DNA of 64,000 nt. It comes from Dyadobacter jiangsuensis. Its GTDB lineage: Bacteria > Bacteroidota > Bacteroidia > Cytophagales > Spirosomataceae. This document shows positions 37,106 to 47,598 of the stretch, one piece after another (positions within the stretch are counted from its first letter, which is position 1; every line of letters begins with the position of its first letter). Location of the stretch: contig NZ_PYAS01000022.1 in the NCBI RefSeq assembly GCF_003014695.1, forward strand, positions 1 through 64,000, given 5' to 3'. The notes beneath the pieces are model-generated. The model saw only the letters and a list, made by a program, of their open reading frames with translations, did not search any database and was not told the DNA's origin. Position numbers and translations under genes: made by a program.

Positions 37106-37928
37106 TTGCAGTCGAGTTAAAAATTGGGAAGCTTAGTCCGGCCGTTTGATCTACAAAAAAGTCAAGAGTTGAAAACAGGTGCATCCTGCCTCCTAAGCCA
37201 AAAAATCTGTCTAAAAATTCGATAGTTGTGCCTAACATTTATATTGTTCAAAGATGGTCAGGCGCTTAATCTTTCCTAAAACCGTATGACAATGACGTTT
37301 CCAGTTCAGTATGTGCCTGTCCATGGAGAATTCGGTGCAATACTTCGCCCCGTTCCGTGGCAGATTGATCAGTAATCCGAATTCTTGGATCTTGTTCAAC
37401 CAACTGCTGAAAGGAAGATTTAGTGGTCATTGGCACCGTAGTTTCCAATCATCAACACCATTTTCATGCAGGAGGCAATAAGGGAATACACAGCAGCGGT
37501 CACTTCTGCCGCTTGATGGGAGCCTGAGTACAAATACCTTCCCTTAACGCAAACGGCGTGATGGCATCAACCAGATTATTGCAGTCCACCGCAGCAGTCT
37601 CTACCACTTGTCGGCATATCCCATAAGTACTTGATCCCTCAATCAAGCTCGTCTACATCCTGTCAAAGCGCCTGATCACCAAATTGGCATGGCGGATTAC
37701 GATTGCAGTCGGGCCCGGCAGGAGATACCCCGAACAAACGAATTGGGGCTGGTTAATTTCATCGACACTATTAGTAATTAATAAATAATTCTACCATTAA
37801 AATTGAAATAATTCGACAATGAATTAGATGGATTCGAGACGTAATTTCACTTTTTTTGTAGGGAACATGATTTTCTCCTGGATTTCTCACCAATTCACAT
37901 TATCAACCAAATTTTATCATGCTATTTC
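37106..37928. other. Non-coding stretch before the A-T-R gene
   Basis: About 820 bases. A 60-residue minus-strand frame at 37266-37448 has no recognisable content. The last 150 bases are AT-rich and probably carry the promoter of the next gene; I could not define it. Confidence 0.4.
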
Positions 37929-40900
37929 ATGGACAACAAACAGACCAATGCTGCCTTGCTTTATGGGCGGGACAGCACTTTACTCGATTTATTCACCAAT
38001 TCTGTCAGGAAGCATCCGGAAAGGACAGCAGTGGCCAGTGATGGCACCAGCATTACATTCAGTCAACTCGACGTAGCCAGCAACAAGATCGCCCATTGTC
38101 TGCTGGCCGCAGGCGTCGGCCGGTCATCACTGATACCTATATGGCTCGATCGCTCCGTCGACTTGATTGTGTCCATTATAGGGGTTTTAAAGGCAGGTGC
38201 TGCTTACGTTCCGGTGGACCAGGCCTATCCTCCCAACAGGCTGGCTTATATTCTGTCCGACGCCGGAGGACAATTGGTGATCACCGACCATTATCACAAG
38301 ACTTTTTTGCCGCAAAACAGCCGGGCTATTACATTGACTGACCAGGATGTTCAACAGCAAGCCATCGGACCTGTCAACGTAGCGGTGCTACCGGAAGATC
38401 TTGCATATGTTATCTATACTTCAGGGTCGACCGGAAATCCCAAAGGAGTAATGGTAGCACACGGTTCAATACAGAATTTGGTTGGCTGGCATAATGTCCA
38501 TTTCGGCGTTACAGCCGAAAGCCGGCTCAGTTTTGTCGCTGGTACAAGTTTTGATATCGCCGTTTGGGAGATATGGTCTTCATTGGCAGCAGGATCCGCA
38601 TTGTATATCGCCAACAACGAAGAGCGGACAAACGCAGATGGGCTGCTCGACTATTATGAGCGTCACAGTATTACCCACGGCTTTGCACCAACCGTTCTGG
38701 TCCCCGATATTGTCCTCAATACAACAGCCAGAAAGCTTTCTTTATCTTATCTTTTTACAGGTGGTGAAAAACTAAAACCCGTTGACACAAAGCGTATCTC
38801 CTACAACCTGATCGACTACTACGGCCCAACCGAATGTACCGTTTTTGCCACCTACGCCAAGGTAAACCGTCCAGAAGGTGCATATGTTTCGACCATTGGA
38901 AAGCCCCTGGCTAACATCCAGGCACACATTGTAAACCCACAAATGCAGCCACTTCCTGCCGGCCAGATCGGTGAGCTTTGTATTGGTGGAGTATGCCTGG
39001 CAAAAGGCTACTGGAACAACCCGGAACTTACCGCCGGGAAATTTATCGACAACCCGTTCAGAGCAAATGAAAAGCTCTACAAAACGGGCGATCTTGCCCG
39101 CTGGCTGCCGGATGGCGATATCGAATTCATCGGCAGGATCGATAATCAGGTAAAGATCAAGGGTTATCGTATCGAACTGGGGGAAGTGGAAACGGTATTG
39201 CTGAAAGCACCTCATGTCGGGGCAGCGGCGGTGATCGCCAAGGAGAACAGCAGGCAAAACAAAATGCTGATCGCATTCATTGTACCGGCACCCGGAGAAC
39301 TTATTTCCGATGAGAAGGCGGCGGCAAAGGCTATCCGTCAATACCTTAAGGAGGAGTTGCCCGGTTATATGATCCCTACTCATTTTGCATTTCTGGACAA
39401 AATGCCTCTGAATACCAACGGTAAAACAGATACGCGCAGGTTGCATGAGATGCAATTACGGGATATTTCCGTCGATGGTCTCATAGCAGGGCCAGCATCA
39501 AAAATGCAAGAGTGCATTGCCTGTATATGGAGCGAACTGCTCGACCGGGCGGCCGTTGACATCACCGACAATTTCTTTGATATTGGCGGCGATTCCCTGC
39601 TTGTGGCAGTTGCGGCCGCGGATATCTCTAAGATGCTAAAAGTAAAAGTATATCTGAGGGATATTTACCAGTTTCCTACGATAGAGGCACTTGCAGCTAT
39701 GCTGAGCAAACGAAAGGAAGTCACCGCAAATATCCCACTGGAAGATGCAGAACCGGTGACAGAACTCCAGAATGATGTATACCTGGCGCCCGGCACGGTT
39801 ATCCATGGGACTTTTGACAGAAGTGTTTTGAAAAACCCGCATCACGTTTTTCTGACCGGAATTACAGGATTTGTGGGTATCCATTTGCTGCATGAATTGT
39901 TGGTCAGGACTGATGCTGTTATCCATTGCCTTATCAGAGCCAGAAATACCTTCGATGCCTGGATGAAAATCGACGGGACAATAAATAAATTCAACCTTAC
40001 CATTGACGAAGGGCTCAAAACAAGGATTATCCCGGTTGTCGGAGACCTTACACAACCCGAAATGGGCCTTCCCAGGGACCACTATGACGAGCTTTCCGGA
40101 TCGATCGACATTATCTATCATTCAGCGAGCTCAGTCAACTTTATAGAACCTTACTCTTATAACAAAGTACCAAACGTAGATGGCCTTCGTCGGATCATTA
40201 AATTCGCTGGAAACATCAGACTTAAATGCCTTGCGCTCATGTCCACCATATCTGTATATAGCTGGGGACACAAATTTACGCACAAGACGGTGATGACCGA
40301 GCAGGATGATATCAAACAGAACATTCTGTCGGTCAGCAAAGATATTGGGTACGTAAGAAGTAAGTATGTGATGGAAGCAATTGCGGACTTAGCCGCGTCT
40401 GAAGGCCTACCCGTGGTTACCTATCGACTGGGGTATGCGATCTGTCACAGCACAACAGGTGCATTCGCGCCCTACCAATGGTGGTCCAATCTGGTAAAAG
40501 TGTGTCTCAGGTACAACAGCTACCCGGACCTGATCGAGCTTAGGGAAGGTCTGATCACGGTAGATTATATAGCTGAATCTGTCGTACACATCACTGGTAA
40601 CCCAGACTGCCTGGGACTGAAGTTCAATTTGATTGCTTCGCCTTCCGAGAATCTTACCCTTAAACAGTTCTTCTTATTACTTCAAAAATACTATACGGTC
40701 ACATTGCAACCATTGCCTTACCTGGAATGGCGTGCGCAGTGGGAAAACGACAGCACATGCGAACTGTATCCGCTCACCAGTCTGTTCAAGGACAATATGT
40801 ACGAAGGCTTATCGACCGTCGAGTTATATCAGAATACCTATATCTGGGATAATGCGCAGACCAAAACATTTCTGGAAGGCAGCGGTATTCAGGAGCCAGT

Positions 40901-41003
40901 TTTTGACAAGAAATTATTGGATGCTTACCTGCATTACCTGGGTGTTCTGCTAGAGGCACGTCAGGAATCCGAGTCAACAGATGCACTCTTGACAACGCCT
41001 TGA
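37929..41003 (+). CDS. NRPS-like adenylation-thiolation-reductase protein
   Basis: 1024 residues, no condensation domain. Adenylation domain about 20-510 with YTSGSTG, an FD in the A4 box (SFDIAVWEIW; the aspartate normally holds the amino group of an alpha-amino acid), YYGPTE, YKTGDLARW, a KGYRIELGE hinge and the A10 lysine in NTNGK. Carrier domain about 525-600 with the phosphopantetheine serine S556 (GGDSL). Reductase about 640-1000 with GITGFVG (G644 on) and Y808-x3-K812. It should activate one acid, probably an amino acid, and release it as aldehyde or alcohol with NADPH. A terpene synthase gene follows after 238 bases. Confidence 0.88.
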   Translation: MDNKQTNAALLYGRDSTLLDLFTNSVRKHPERTAVASDGTSITFSQLDVASNKIAHCLLAAGVGRSSLIPIWLDRSVDLIVSIIGVLKAGAAYVPVDQAYPPNRLAYILSDAGGQLVITDHYHKTFLPQNSRAITLTDQDVQQQAIGPVNVAVLPEDLAYVIYTSGSTGNPKGVMVAHGSIQNLVGWHNVHFGVTAESRLSFVAGTSFDIAVWEIWSSLAAGSALYIANNEERTNADGLLDYYERHSITHGFAPTVLVPDIVLNTTARKLSLSYLFTGGEKLKPVDTKRISYNLIDYYGPTECTVFATYAKVNRPEGAYVSTIGKPLANIQAHIVNPQMQPLPAGQIGELCIGGVCLAKGYWNNPELTAGKFIDNPFRANEKLYKTGDLARWLPDGDIEFIGRIDNQVKIKGYRIELGEVETVLLKAPHVGAAAVIAKENSRQNKMLIAFIVPAPGELISDEKAAAKAIRQYLKEELPGYMIPTHFAFLDKMPLNTNGKTDTRRLHEMQLRDISVDGLIAGPASKMQECIACIWSELLDRAAVDITDNFFDIGGDSLLVAVAAADISKMLKVKVYLRDIYQFPTIEALAAMLSKRKEVTANIPLEDAEPVTELQNDVYLAPGTVIHGTFDRSVLKNPHHVFLTGITGFVGIHLLHELLVRTDAVIHCLIRARNTFDAWMKIDGTINKFNLTIDEGLKTRIIPVVGDLTQPEMGLPRDHYDELSGSIDIIYHSASSVNFIEPYSYNKVPNVDGLRRIIKFAGNIRLKCLALMSTISVYSWGHKFTHKTVMTEQDDIKQNILSVSKDIGYVRSKYVMEAIADLAASEGLPVVTYRLGYAICHSTTGAFAPYQWWSNLVKVCLRYNSYPDLIELREGLITVDYIAESVVHITGNPDCLGLKFNLIASPSENLTLKQFFLLLQKYYTVTLQPLPYLEWRAQWENDSTCELYPLTSLFKDNMYEGLSTVELYQNTYIWDNAQTKTFLEGSGIQEPVFDKKLLDAYLHYLGVLLEARQESESTDALLTTP

Positions 41004-41018
41004 TCGACCCGAGATGTA

Positions 41019-41062
41019 AGGGCTGACAGGCAGTTTAAATCTACGGCGCTCTTGTCAGCCCT
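41019..41062 (+). terminator. Possible terminator after the A-T-R gene
   Basis: AGGGCTGACA (41019-41028) and TGTCAGCCCT (41053-41062) form a perfect 10-bp stem with a 24-base loop and a weak T tail. It may separate the A-T-R and terpene synthase transcripts. Confidence 0.45.
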
Positions 41063-41241
41063 ATTCTTTCCAAAATGAACAGGTGATTTACTGCCTGACT
41101 GATGAATCTGCCCCATTTCACGTCAAATTTGAAAACCAGCTGGTAGTACGGATATTTTGCACTCGTGTGTCCCTTAATGATATCCCGACACCTGGTAGAC
41201 CATTGGAATGTGATGCATTCATAATTTAAACCTTATCTAGT

Positions 41242-42255
41242 ATGACTACCAATGAAGAAGAATTCTACGGCCAATTTAAAAATATGCCGCGCCCAAGTTA
41301 TCCCTTCCCCAATCTTATCAGCCCATATGCACAACAAATGCGAGAGATTTATTGGAATTGGATCGATATCGACTATGCATTCCACTCCGAAAATGCCCGG
41401 CAGAAGCATAAGAGTCATTTGCTGACCGATATTGCGGCCCGTGGTTTGCCACTGTTGAAAACCTTAGATGAGTTGTTCCCGATCGCTAGTTTTGCGGCAA
41501 ACGGAGCTATGATGGATGATTATTTCGACCATTGCAGCTATGAGCAGATGTGTGCCGTGAGAGAAAGGATTATGGCATTGTTGACTGGCGAAGATAGTAA
41601 GGAGCCTGCTGATCACGGTATATTTCGCCAGTTCTATTTGCTCAGGAGCCGAGCTATCCAGTGTGGGATGCCCCAGCGATTGTTTGATAAGTTCTTAACC
41701 AGTGTTGGGAACCTGCTTACCGGTTATCAGGATGAAAAACGGTACATGTCAACTAACACAATCCCGACATGGCCGGTCTATTTAGTACTTCGTGAAGATA
41801 CCAGTGGAGGTCTGCCGTTTTGTAAATACGTTGCGATGCAAAAAGATTTTCGCAACTTGCCAGATACGGTATTAGAACATACCCATATTTTGAGGTTGCA
41901 TACATTGGCGGCCCTGATGATTGGCATACATAACGATATCGTTTCACTACCCAAAGAAATGAAAAGAGAGGGTGATGTAATCAATATCGTAAAAGTCTTG
42001 CAGAAGGGGCATGGCCTCTCTTGGAAGGATGCTTACGCGATGGCGATGGATTATCATGACAAACTTCTGAAAGAGTTTTTGATTTTACATGAGAATCTAC
42101 CCAATTTCGGGCAATGGCAGCATCTGGCCTATGATTATGTACACGCCATAGGCATTATGATACAAGGCGTATACGCCTGGCACACTAACGATACTGCCCG
42201 CTACGTACCTGGTGGCTATGTCGAACCTGAATATCAGAACGCAAAAATGAAATAG
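41242..42255 (+). CDS. Class I terpene synthase 1
   Basis: 337 residues, the length of bacterial single-domain terpene cyclases. Diphosphate-binding motifs are complete: D92-D-Y-F-D96 (DDxxD), the NSE triad N231-D-I-V-S235-L-P-K-E239, and the C-terminal R320-Y321 pair. It should cyclise a linear prenyl diphosphate (FPP or GGPP) with Mg2+. The product cannot be read from sequence. A related gene lies at 60827. An HTCS remnant and surface protein 3 follow on the same strand. Confidence 0.9.
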   Translation: MTTNEEEFYGQFKNMPRPSYPFPNLISPYAQQMREIYWNWIDIDYAFHSENARQKHKSHLLTDIAARGLPLLKTLDELFPIASFAANGAMMDDYFDHCSYEQMCAVRERIMALLTGEDSKEPADHGIFRQFYLLRSRAIQCGMPQRLFDKFLTSVGNLLTGYQDEKRYMSTNTIPTWPVYLVLREDTSGGLPFCKYVAMQKDFRNLPDTVLEHTHILRLHTLAALMIGIHNDIVSLPKEMKREGDVINIVKVLQKGHGLSWKDAYAMAMDYHDKLLKEFLILHENLPNFGQWQHLAYDYVHAIGIMIQGVYAWHTNDTARYVPGGYVEPEYQNAKMK

Positions 42256-42389
42256 GGGCACACTCCCGCAGACAAGCGCTCATGTCTCATCTTCGCAGAA
42301 CGGAGCTTCTCTTGATGCTAGCCCCTGGCACTTTGTTGTAATGGCGCCCGGGTTCACCGACCAGTCCCCTACTGGTCCAGAGCTCAACT

Positions 42390-43034
42390 CCTAGCAATTT
42401 ATATAATCGGGCCGATAATTACATTCAAACCATGTGCTCGGATCGGCAGGGTGGAGTTTGGCTCGGAGCTTACTATTTGGGCGTCAGCAATTTCTACCAG
42501 AATGCTCCACGTTTGCTTTCCTGGCCTTTTTCAGTGAACGGCATTTCCTATGTTCCCTATGCCAATTCATGGGGGTAATAGCAGGGACGGTAAGCTTTGG
42601 GTGATCGGGAAGGACCAGAAAACGTCGCTCCTGTTTGATATCATGGATGTGCAGACCAGATCTTTCGACCCTCCTCCGACTATTGTCAATTTTACATTGA
42701 TGGGAACAGCACGCTCTGGTCGGTGGGAAACACCTTGCTGATGAGCTTTAACCTTGATTCAGGAAGTTATTGCCATTATTCTACCGCGGCCAGAGGAAGG
42801 GACAAGGAGTTGGACAATGGCGGGATGCCCGACATTCTGGAGAATTCGTACGGCCGGCTTTGGCTGATAGGCACTTTCAGAGCATTATTATGTGACATAC
42901 CATACGGGCAGGTTCAGAAACTACAAGTCTGTCAGCTCCGCTCACAGTGTATTGAACACTCGAAGCGAAATATCTGGATGGGCGTTGGTGACGAGGCATT
43001 TATTCTCAAAAATGGCCAACATCCCGATTCTTAA
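42390..43034 (+). pseudogene. HTCS sensor (Reg_prop propeller) remnant
   Basis: Pieces in different frames align in order with HTCS 1 and 3: QGGVWLGAYYLGVSNFY (frame stops near 42580), then RDGKLWVIGKDQKTSLLFD, then SGSYCHYSTAARG and ENSYGRLWLIGTF and KRNIWMGVGDEAF. At least two frameshifts separate them, and no kinase or output part follows. It is the dead counterpart of the HTCS that precedes the other surface-protein genes. 42256-42389 shows no gene. Confidence 0.8.
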
Positions 43035-43262
43035 AAAGTCTAGCCGCGCTTGCGTAACGCCCCAGCAACTGAAAAGAAGACCTGATTCCTCAGTAAACGG
43101 GAAAAGAATATTCAGCCTGCCGCAAAGAAAATCCCCTGTGGTAAATTAATCCCACCAAATTGACAGATTTTTCACCCATCTGTGTGACAAAAAAACCGTT
43201 ACTTTCCATTATCTCATTTGCGCTCAGGCGCAATACTTCTTATATCACTTAATCTTTTAGGC

Positions 43263-46200
43263 ATGAAATCAAACTTTACGGTACTAACCAGAGGGCTTCT
43301 TTGGTTCCTGCTGCTTTCGGTCAATCATTCATTATTTGCCCAATTGGGCTGTTATAGTGCATCCGGTTGTCAGGATTACGGTAATTTCGGTTATGCGTCT
43401 ACGGTCGCTTCGAATCTCGAATACGACAACTACGTTTCGGGCTGGCACTCGTCGGCGGTGAGGGATATCGACGGTTCTTTCAAAGTATGGGGGGAACTCT
43501 CGAAGGCGGATGGTGCAGGTGCCCACCTTATTCCGACGGAAGTAAATGCAACCAACTATCCCGGACTTACGGGTACTCCGTTAAAAATGGGCGTCGGTAC
43601 GTCAAGCCGCAACAATGTGCAGTACGTGTTGCTTACCAGCGATAACAAACTTTGGGTATGGGGCCGGGCAGGGGCCGTCGTGGATGCAGCTTTGACGACT
43701 AATGTCAATAATGTAATTGTGGAAACCGGACAGCCAGCAGTGAATGTCACTCCGTTCCAGCAACTATCCATCGGCCTTCCGGCAGGGATTACCGCCGCAA
43801 ATGTTAAAATGATGTTTGTTACCTCCGGTTCGATCATGATCACCACCTGCGGTGACGGAAGGGTATACACCCTGTCTCAAAGCGCGTGGGTTCGGGGGGT
43901 AAATGGTGGTAATAATTTGTCCTGGAATGTAGTGCAAAAGCAGTCAGGAGGTGATCTCACGGATATCGTCGCTGCAAGGGGCACGCGTGCCGGGGTAGTT
44001 GCCTTAGATAATTCCGGTGGCTTGTGGGCTTATGGTGCAGGATCCTGGGATGGCATAGCCGCCACGAGCGCGAACCGGACAAGAGCTGTTCCCTTGACTT
44101 TACCGCCTGCCGTCGCCGGGGCGAAAATTAAGATGATTGGCGCGACCATTGCGTCTACCAACACCATCACTTATTACGTACTTTACGAGGATGGCAGCTT
44201 GTTCGCCCTGGGGGGGAACGACAGGAAACAGCTCGGAAACTGGGACCCCACCAATGCAAATCAACCTACCGCCTGGACACAACCACGCTATACCTCGGCC
44301 TCGGGACCGGTCATGAATGATATCAAATGGATATCACCCCAGGAACATGACGGGCTTTTCAGTTTTATTAATGTGTTGACCAACGGCCAAAAGATATTTA
44401 ACTGGGGGCAGGAAAGTGGTTATGCCCTTGGAAGAGGCGTGCATGGGAGTGTGAGCGGCTCTACCCCCGTGGATCCGGGAGAGCCGGTCAGCTTTGAAGC
44501 AGGTTATGCAAATTCCGGAATCATCTCGCTTGAATCAGGGGGGCACACTACCATGATGCTGCGTGAATGCGAAGACGACTTTGGCTATATAGGTCACCGC
44601 ATCCATGGCAGTATGGGCGACAATATCGATACCGATGTTACCGACAATACCGTGCACTTCCGCACCAGCGCCGTACAGGTGTGCGGGGCTGTCACGACCG
44701 ACGCCAGCTTAACGGTGTCTTCATCAGGGCCTTTCCTCTCCGGCAGTTCGGTTACATTCGTAGGAGCGCCATCCGGAGGCACTTACGCCATCGATGCCAG
44801 CCTTACTACGGCTGCAGGTGCTACCATCGACCCTGTCACCGGGATAGCCAGCATTCCATCGGCTGGTACATTGCGGGTTAATTATATTATCAACAGTGCT
44901 ACCTGCGGTGCCGTGGTCGTAAACCAGCTCGTCAATGTGGAACGGATGATAAGCATCCCGGGCAACGTCTGGATAGACGCGAACGGTGATGCGATTGTGG
45001 ACGGTACGGAAAGCGGAACTGCGAACGGCTTATGGGCCAACCTGATCGACCCGCAGGGCAAGGTGGTAGCATCGGTGGAAGTAGCAGCCGATGGTTCTTA
45101 TAACATCGAGGTACGCACTGGCTTGCTGACCAGCATCGGAGATTATTCGGTGGTGCTGACGAACGGCAGCCGGAATATCGGCGACACTGTTACCGCTGCG
45201 GATACGCCACTGAATGGCTACGAGTACACCGGCACCAACCGGGGCGGAACTACTTCCGTTACACCTTCCAATAATACCGGAACCATTAATCTGGGAAGCC
45301 TGAATGCGCTTCCGGCGACTACAACTACTTTGGATCCCGTTAATTTTGGCATCCAGACCCCACCAGTGGCGGATCCAAAGAGTTATACTGTTCCTAATGT
45401 CGCATTTAGCGCGACACCTCAGGCGGCGTTTCCAGTGGAAGCGGGTTATCAGTCTATCCCGGCATCATCATCGAGTCTGACCGGCTATCCGACCGGTGGT
45501 TCGCTTTCAGGTTCGGATGCAGAAGATTGTGCGGCAGCAGGTACTTGTGCTACCGGAACTTCTACCACATTTACCATTCACTCCATCAACGCGAATACCC
45601 TGGTGTACTACGACTTCGGCGGAGTGACCGGCATTCAGCAGATTGACGTATCCGGCGGCCCGGTTACGATCCCCGATTTCAATGTGAACAGCCTGGTGGT
45701 CTATGGGCAAGTAGGAAGTGGTACCGCCGGAAACGAATTTGGTTTTACCTACTCGATGACGGACGCAGCGGGCGCAACCAGTTCCCCTGTGGCTTACAGC
45801 ATTGCAACCGAATCTGCATTGCCTGTGACGCTGATCAGCTTCGAAGCTTCCGCTGAGAAAAACGCCGCGCACCTGGCATGGGCCACCACCAGCGAGGAAA
45901 ATAGCAGGGGCTTCGAAATCGAGCGCAGCACCAACGCATCTAACTGGACCAAAATAGGTTTTGTAGCATCAAAATCATCTGAAACAGGCAGTACCAGCCG
46001 ACTTGACTATGACTTTACGGACGCCTCGGTGCACAAAGGAGTAAGCTATTATCGTTTGAAGATGGTCGACAACGACGGAACATTTGCGTACAGCCAAATC
46101 CGGTCGCTCCGGTTGGACGGTGGCGATCAGCTCCTTGTTTACCCTAATCCGGTCGTAGACGGCAAACTTACGATCGGTCCTTCGGGGGCGAGTTCATACA

Positions 46201-46358
46201 GGATAGAAGTTAATAACCTTGCCGGAACCCGCGTCATGCAACTTCGTCTGGAAAACCAGCGCCAGCTCGACGTACGCGGATTAGCCAGAGGAATGTACAT
46301 TTTACGGATCATCTCAGCCAGTGGAGAAACGCAAACCTGTACTTTCTTCGTGAAGTAA
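43263..46358 (+). CDS. T9SS-secreted surface protein 3 (RCC1-like)
   Basis: 1031 residues. Signal peptide about 1-27 (ending in LFAQ); the frame is open from a TTG at 43218, but the ATG at 43263 begins the signal peptide. Residues about 45-420 carry RCC1-like propeller repeats (SDNKLWVWGRAG, NSGGLWAYGAG, EDGSLFALGGNDRKQLG). An SdrD-like B domain follows (NVWIDANGDAIVDG), then the module of about 130 residues shared with surface protein 1, a PVTLISF fibronectin-like region and a Por sorting domain (YPNPVVDGK to the end). It is preceded on the same strand by the HTCS remnant. Confidence 0.85.
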   Translation: MKSNFTVLTRGLLWFLLLSVNHSLFAQLGCYSASGCQDYGNFGYASTVASNLEYDNYVSGWHSSAVRDIDGSFKVWGELSKADGAGAHLIPTEVNATNYPGLTGTPLKMGVGTSSRNNVQYVLLTSDNKLWVWGRAGAVVDAALTTNVNNVIVETGQPAVNVTPFQQLSIGLPAGITAANVKMMFVTSGSIMITTCGDGRVYTLSQSAWVRGVNGGNNLSWNVVQKQSGGDLTDIVAARGTRAGVVALDNSGGLWAYGAGSWDGIAATSANRTRAVPLTLPPAVAGAKIKMIGATIASTNTITYYVLYEDGSLFALGGNDRKQLGNWDPTNANQPTAWTQPRYTSASGPVMNDIKWISPQEHDGLFSFINVLTNGQKIFNWGQESGYALGRGVHGSVSGSTPVDPGEPVSFEAGYANSGIISLESGGHTTMMLRECEDDFGYIGHRIHGSMGDNIDTDVTDNTVHFRTSAVQVCGAVTTDASLTVSSSGPFLSGSSVTFVGAPSGGTYAIDASLTTAAGATIDPVTGIASIPSAGTLRVNYIINSATCGAVVVNQLVNVERMISIPGNVWIDANGDAIVDGTESGTANGLWANLIDPQGKVVASVEVAADGSYNIEVRTGLLTSIGDYSVVLTNGSRNIGDTVTAADTPLNGYEYTGTNRGGTTSVTPSNNTGTINLGSLNALPATTTTLDPVNFGIQTPPVADPKSYTVPNVAFSATPQAAFPVEAGYQSIPASSSSLTGYPTGGSLSGSDAEDCAAAGTCATGTSTTFTIHSINANTLVYYDFGGVTGIQQIDVSGGPVTIPDFNVNSLVVYGQVGSGTAGNEFGFTYSMTDAAGATSSPVAYSIATESALPVTLISFEASAEKNAAHLAWATTSEENSRGFEIERSTNASNWTKIGFVASKSSETGSTSRLDYDFTDASVHKGVSYYRLKMVDNDGTFAYSQIRSLRLDGGDQLLVYPNPVVDGKLTIGPSGASSYRIEVNNLAGTRVMQLRLENQRQLDVRGLARGMYILRIISASGETQTCTFFVK

Positions 46359-46392
46359 GCGCAGTAGAGAAGTAATGCAAAGCCCGTAAAAT

Positions 46393-46427
46393 AGAAAGGG
46401 TGCAAGAACGATTATTGCACCCTTTCT
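46393..46427 (+). terminator. Hairpin terminator after surface protein 3
   Basis: A perfect 13-bp stem (46393-46405 with 46415-46427), loop 9 bases, only a weak T tail. Confidence 0.6.
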
Positions 46428-47014
46428 CATGTCTTTGGCTTCACTATCACCAGTGGCACGCTTTTAGGTGAATCCTCTAAAAAGCAGTACACATTCTTGC
46501 TCAACCTGGAAGGCAATGAAAAACCGAACTGGGATAAAATCCCGAAAAAGTTATGATGCTGATTTCAGATAGGAACTGGCTTCGATGTTGATGTCCGGAA
46601 AAAATATTAGAGCAGAGTTCGGGAACTTCGGAAAAGCGTTCACTGCGCTTTCACTATAGTTGGAAATGTATGACGATAATGATGACAAAGTAGTCGAACA
46701 CCGCTGCGAAAGCGGGCTGATAGTACAAGCAGTAAGTCTGAGAAGTTTTCGGCTGAAATGAACGCTTGAAAACCGATCGCAAAAAAATTACAGTTAATCG
46801 CTAATTCACTGCATTTTCACTTCACCGATGCAGGCAGAGTACTCTCGCCCTCGGACGCCAGCGATAAACAATCCGAAATCACGATGCTTCCTGTCGTTAC
46901 GACTTTGGTGTCCAGTACAAAATACGGAAGCCAGCTAGTATATAAAAGAGTCATTATGCAGGCATGTCACATTTGTTCGAAAAATGTAAAACTAAGGGTC
47001 GCCAGTTGGCCTTT
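46428..47014. other. Gene-poor stretch
   Basis: 587 bases, no convincing gene. A short open stretch near 46440-46557 (FTITSGTLLG type) looks coding-like but has no start and ends quickly. Confidence 0.4.
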
Positions 47015-47434
47015 TCAACTTACATGGACACCATGCACAGCATATCGATATTTTTGCCGCCCACAGCGAACAAGCAGACTTCCCCGGTATCCGATTGTTT
47101 GCTTATCGATCACTTTCCGTTGCTTGGCAAATAATATAATGCTATAATCAGCAGCAGAAAAATACATTTCAAATCCCTTAGTTTTTTTACAGTCATTGTG
47201 ATAGTTCAAACGGATCGTTTGTCCTCCGGTGATGTAAACAGCTTTTTTTAGGGGGGCTGCCATGAAGATAAACTGTTTTGTGGATAAAGGAACCTGTTTG
47301 AGAGCAAAAAAAACACCCCGCCTCCTCGACGGAATGTGCCTTACAAATAAAAGGTTTGAACCATTATTCATGTGTTGACCAGATCCGATCATCGTAGAAA
47401 GAAGGCTGAAATAAATGCAGCAGATGTATGGCAT
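47015..47434 (-). CDS. Unknown small exported protein (family A2)
   Basis: 139 residues, paralogue of the protein at 25520: matching blocks are FFALKQVPL, GFEMYFSAADYSIIL, KVIDKQT and RYAVHG. The hydrophobic start (about 1-18) resembles a signal peptide. It lies 165 bases after a broken SDR gene, the same neighbour order as the intact locus but without the channel and carbonic anhydrase genes between. Whether it is still expressed is doubtful given the decay around it. Confidence 0.55.
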   Translation of the reverse strand: MPYICCIYFSLLSTMIGSGQHMNNGSNLLFVRHIPSRRRGVFFALKQVPLSTKQFIFMAAPLKKAVYITGGQTIRLNYHNDCKKTKGFEMYFSAADYSIILFAKQRKVIDKQTIGYRGSLLVRCGRQKYRYAVHGVHVS

Positions 47435-47598
47435 GTAAATTGATTGGGTAGTTGTTACAAATCAATGTGTCTACCGGGGTTGACGCCGATGTCCGCCGCC
47501 CCTTGTTTGCAACATAAACAAACAGCGGCAGGCCGGGACGAAACTCGCGTGGCCTGCCAAAAATCAGTATTGATAAAAACTCTGTATCACCCTGGATA

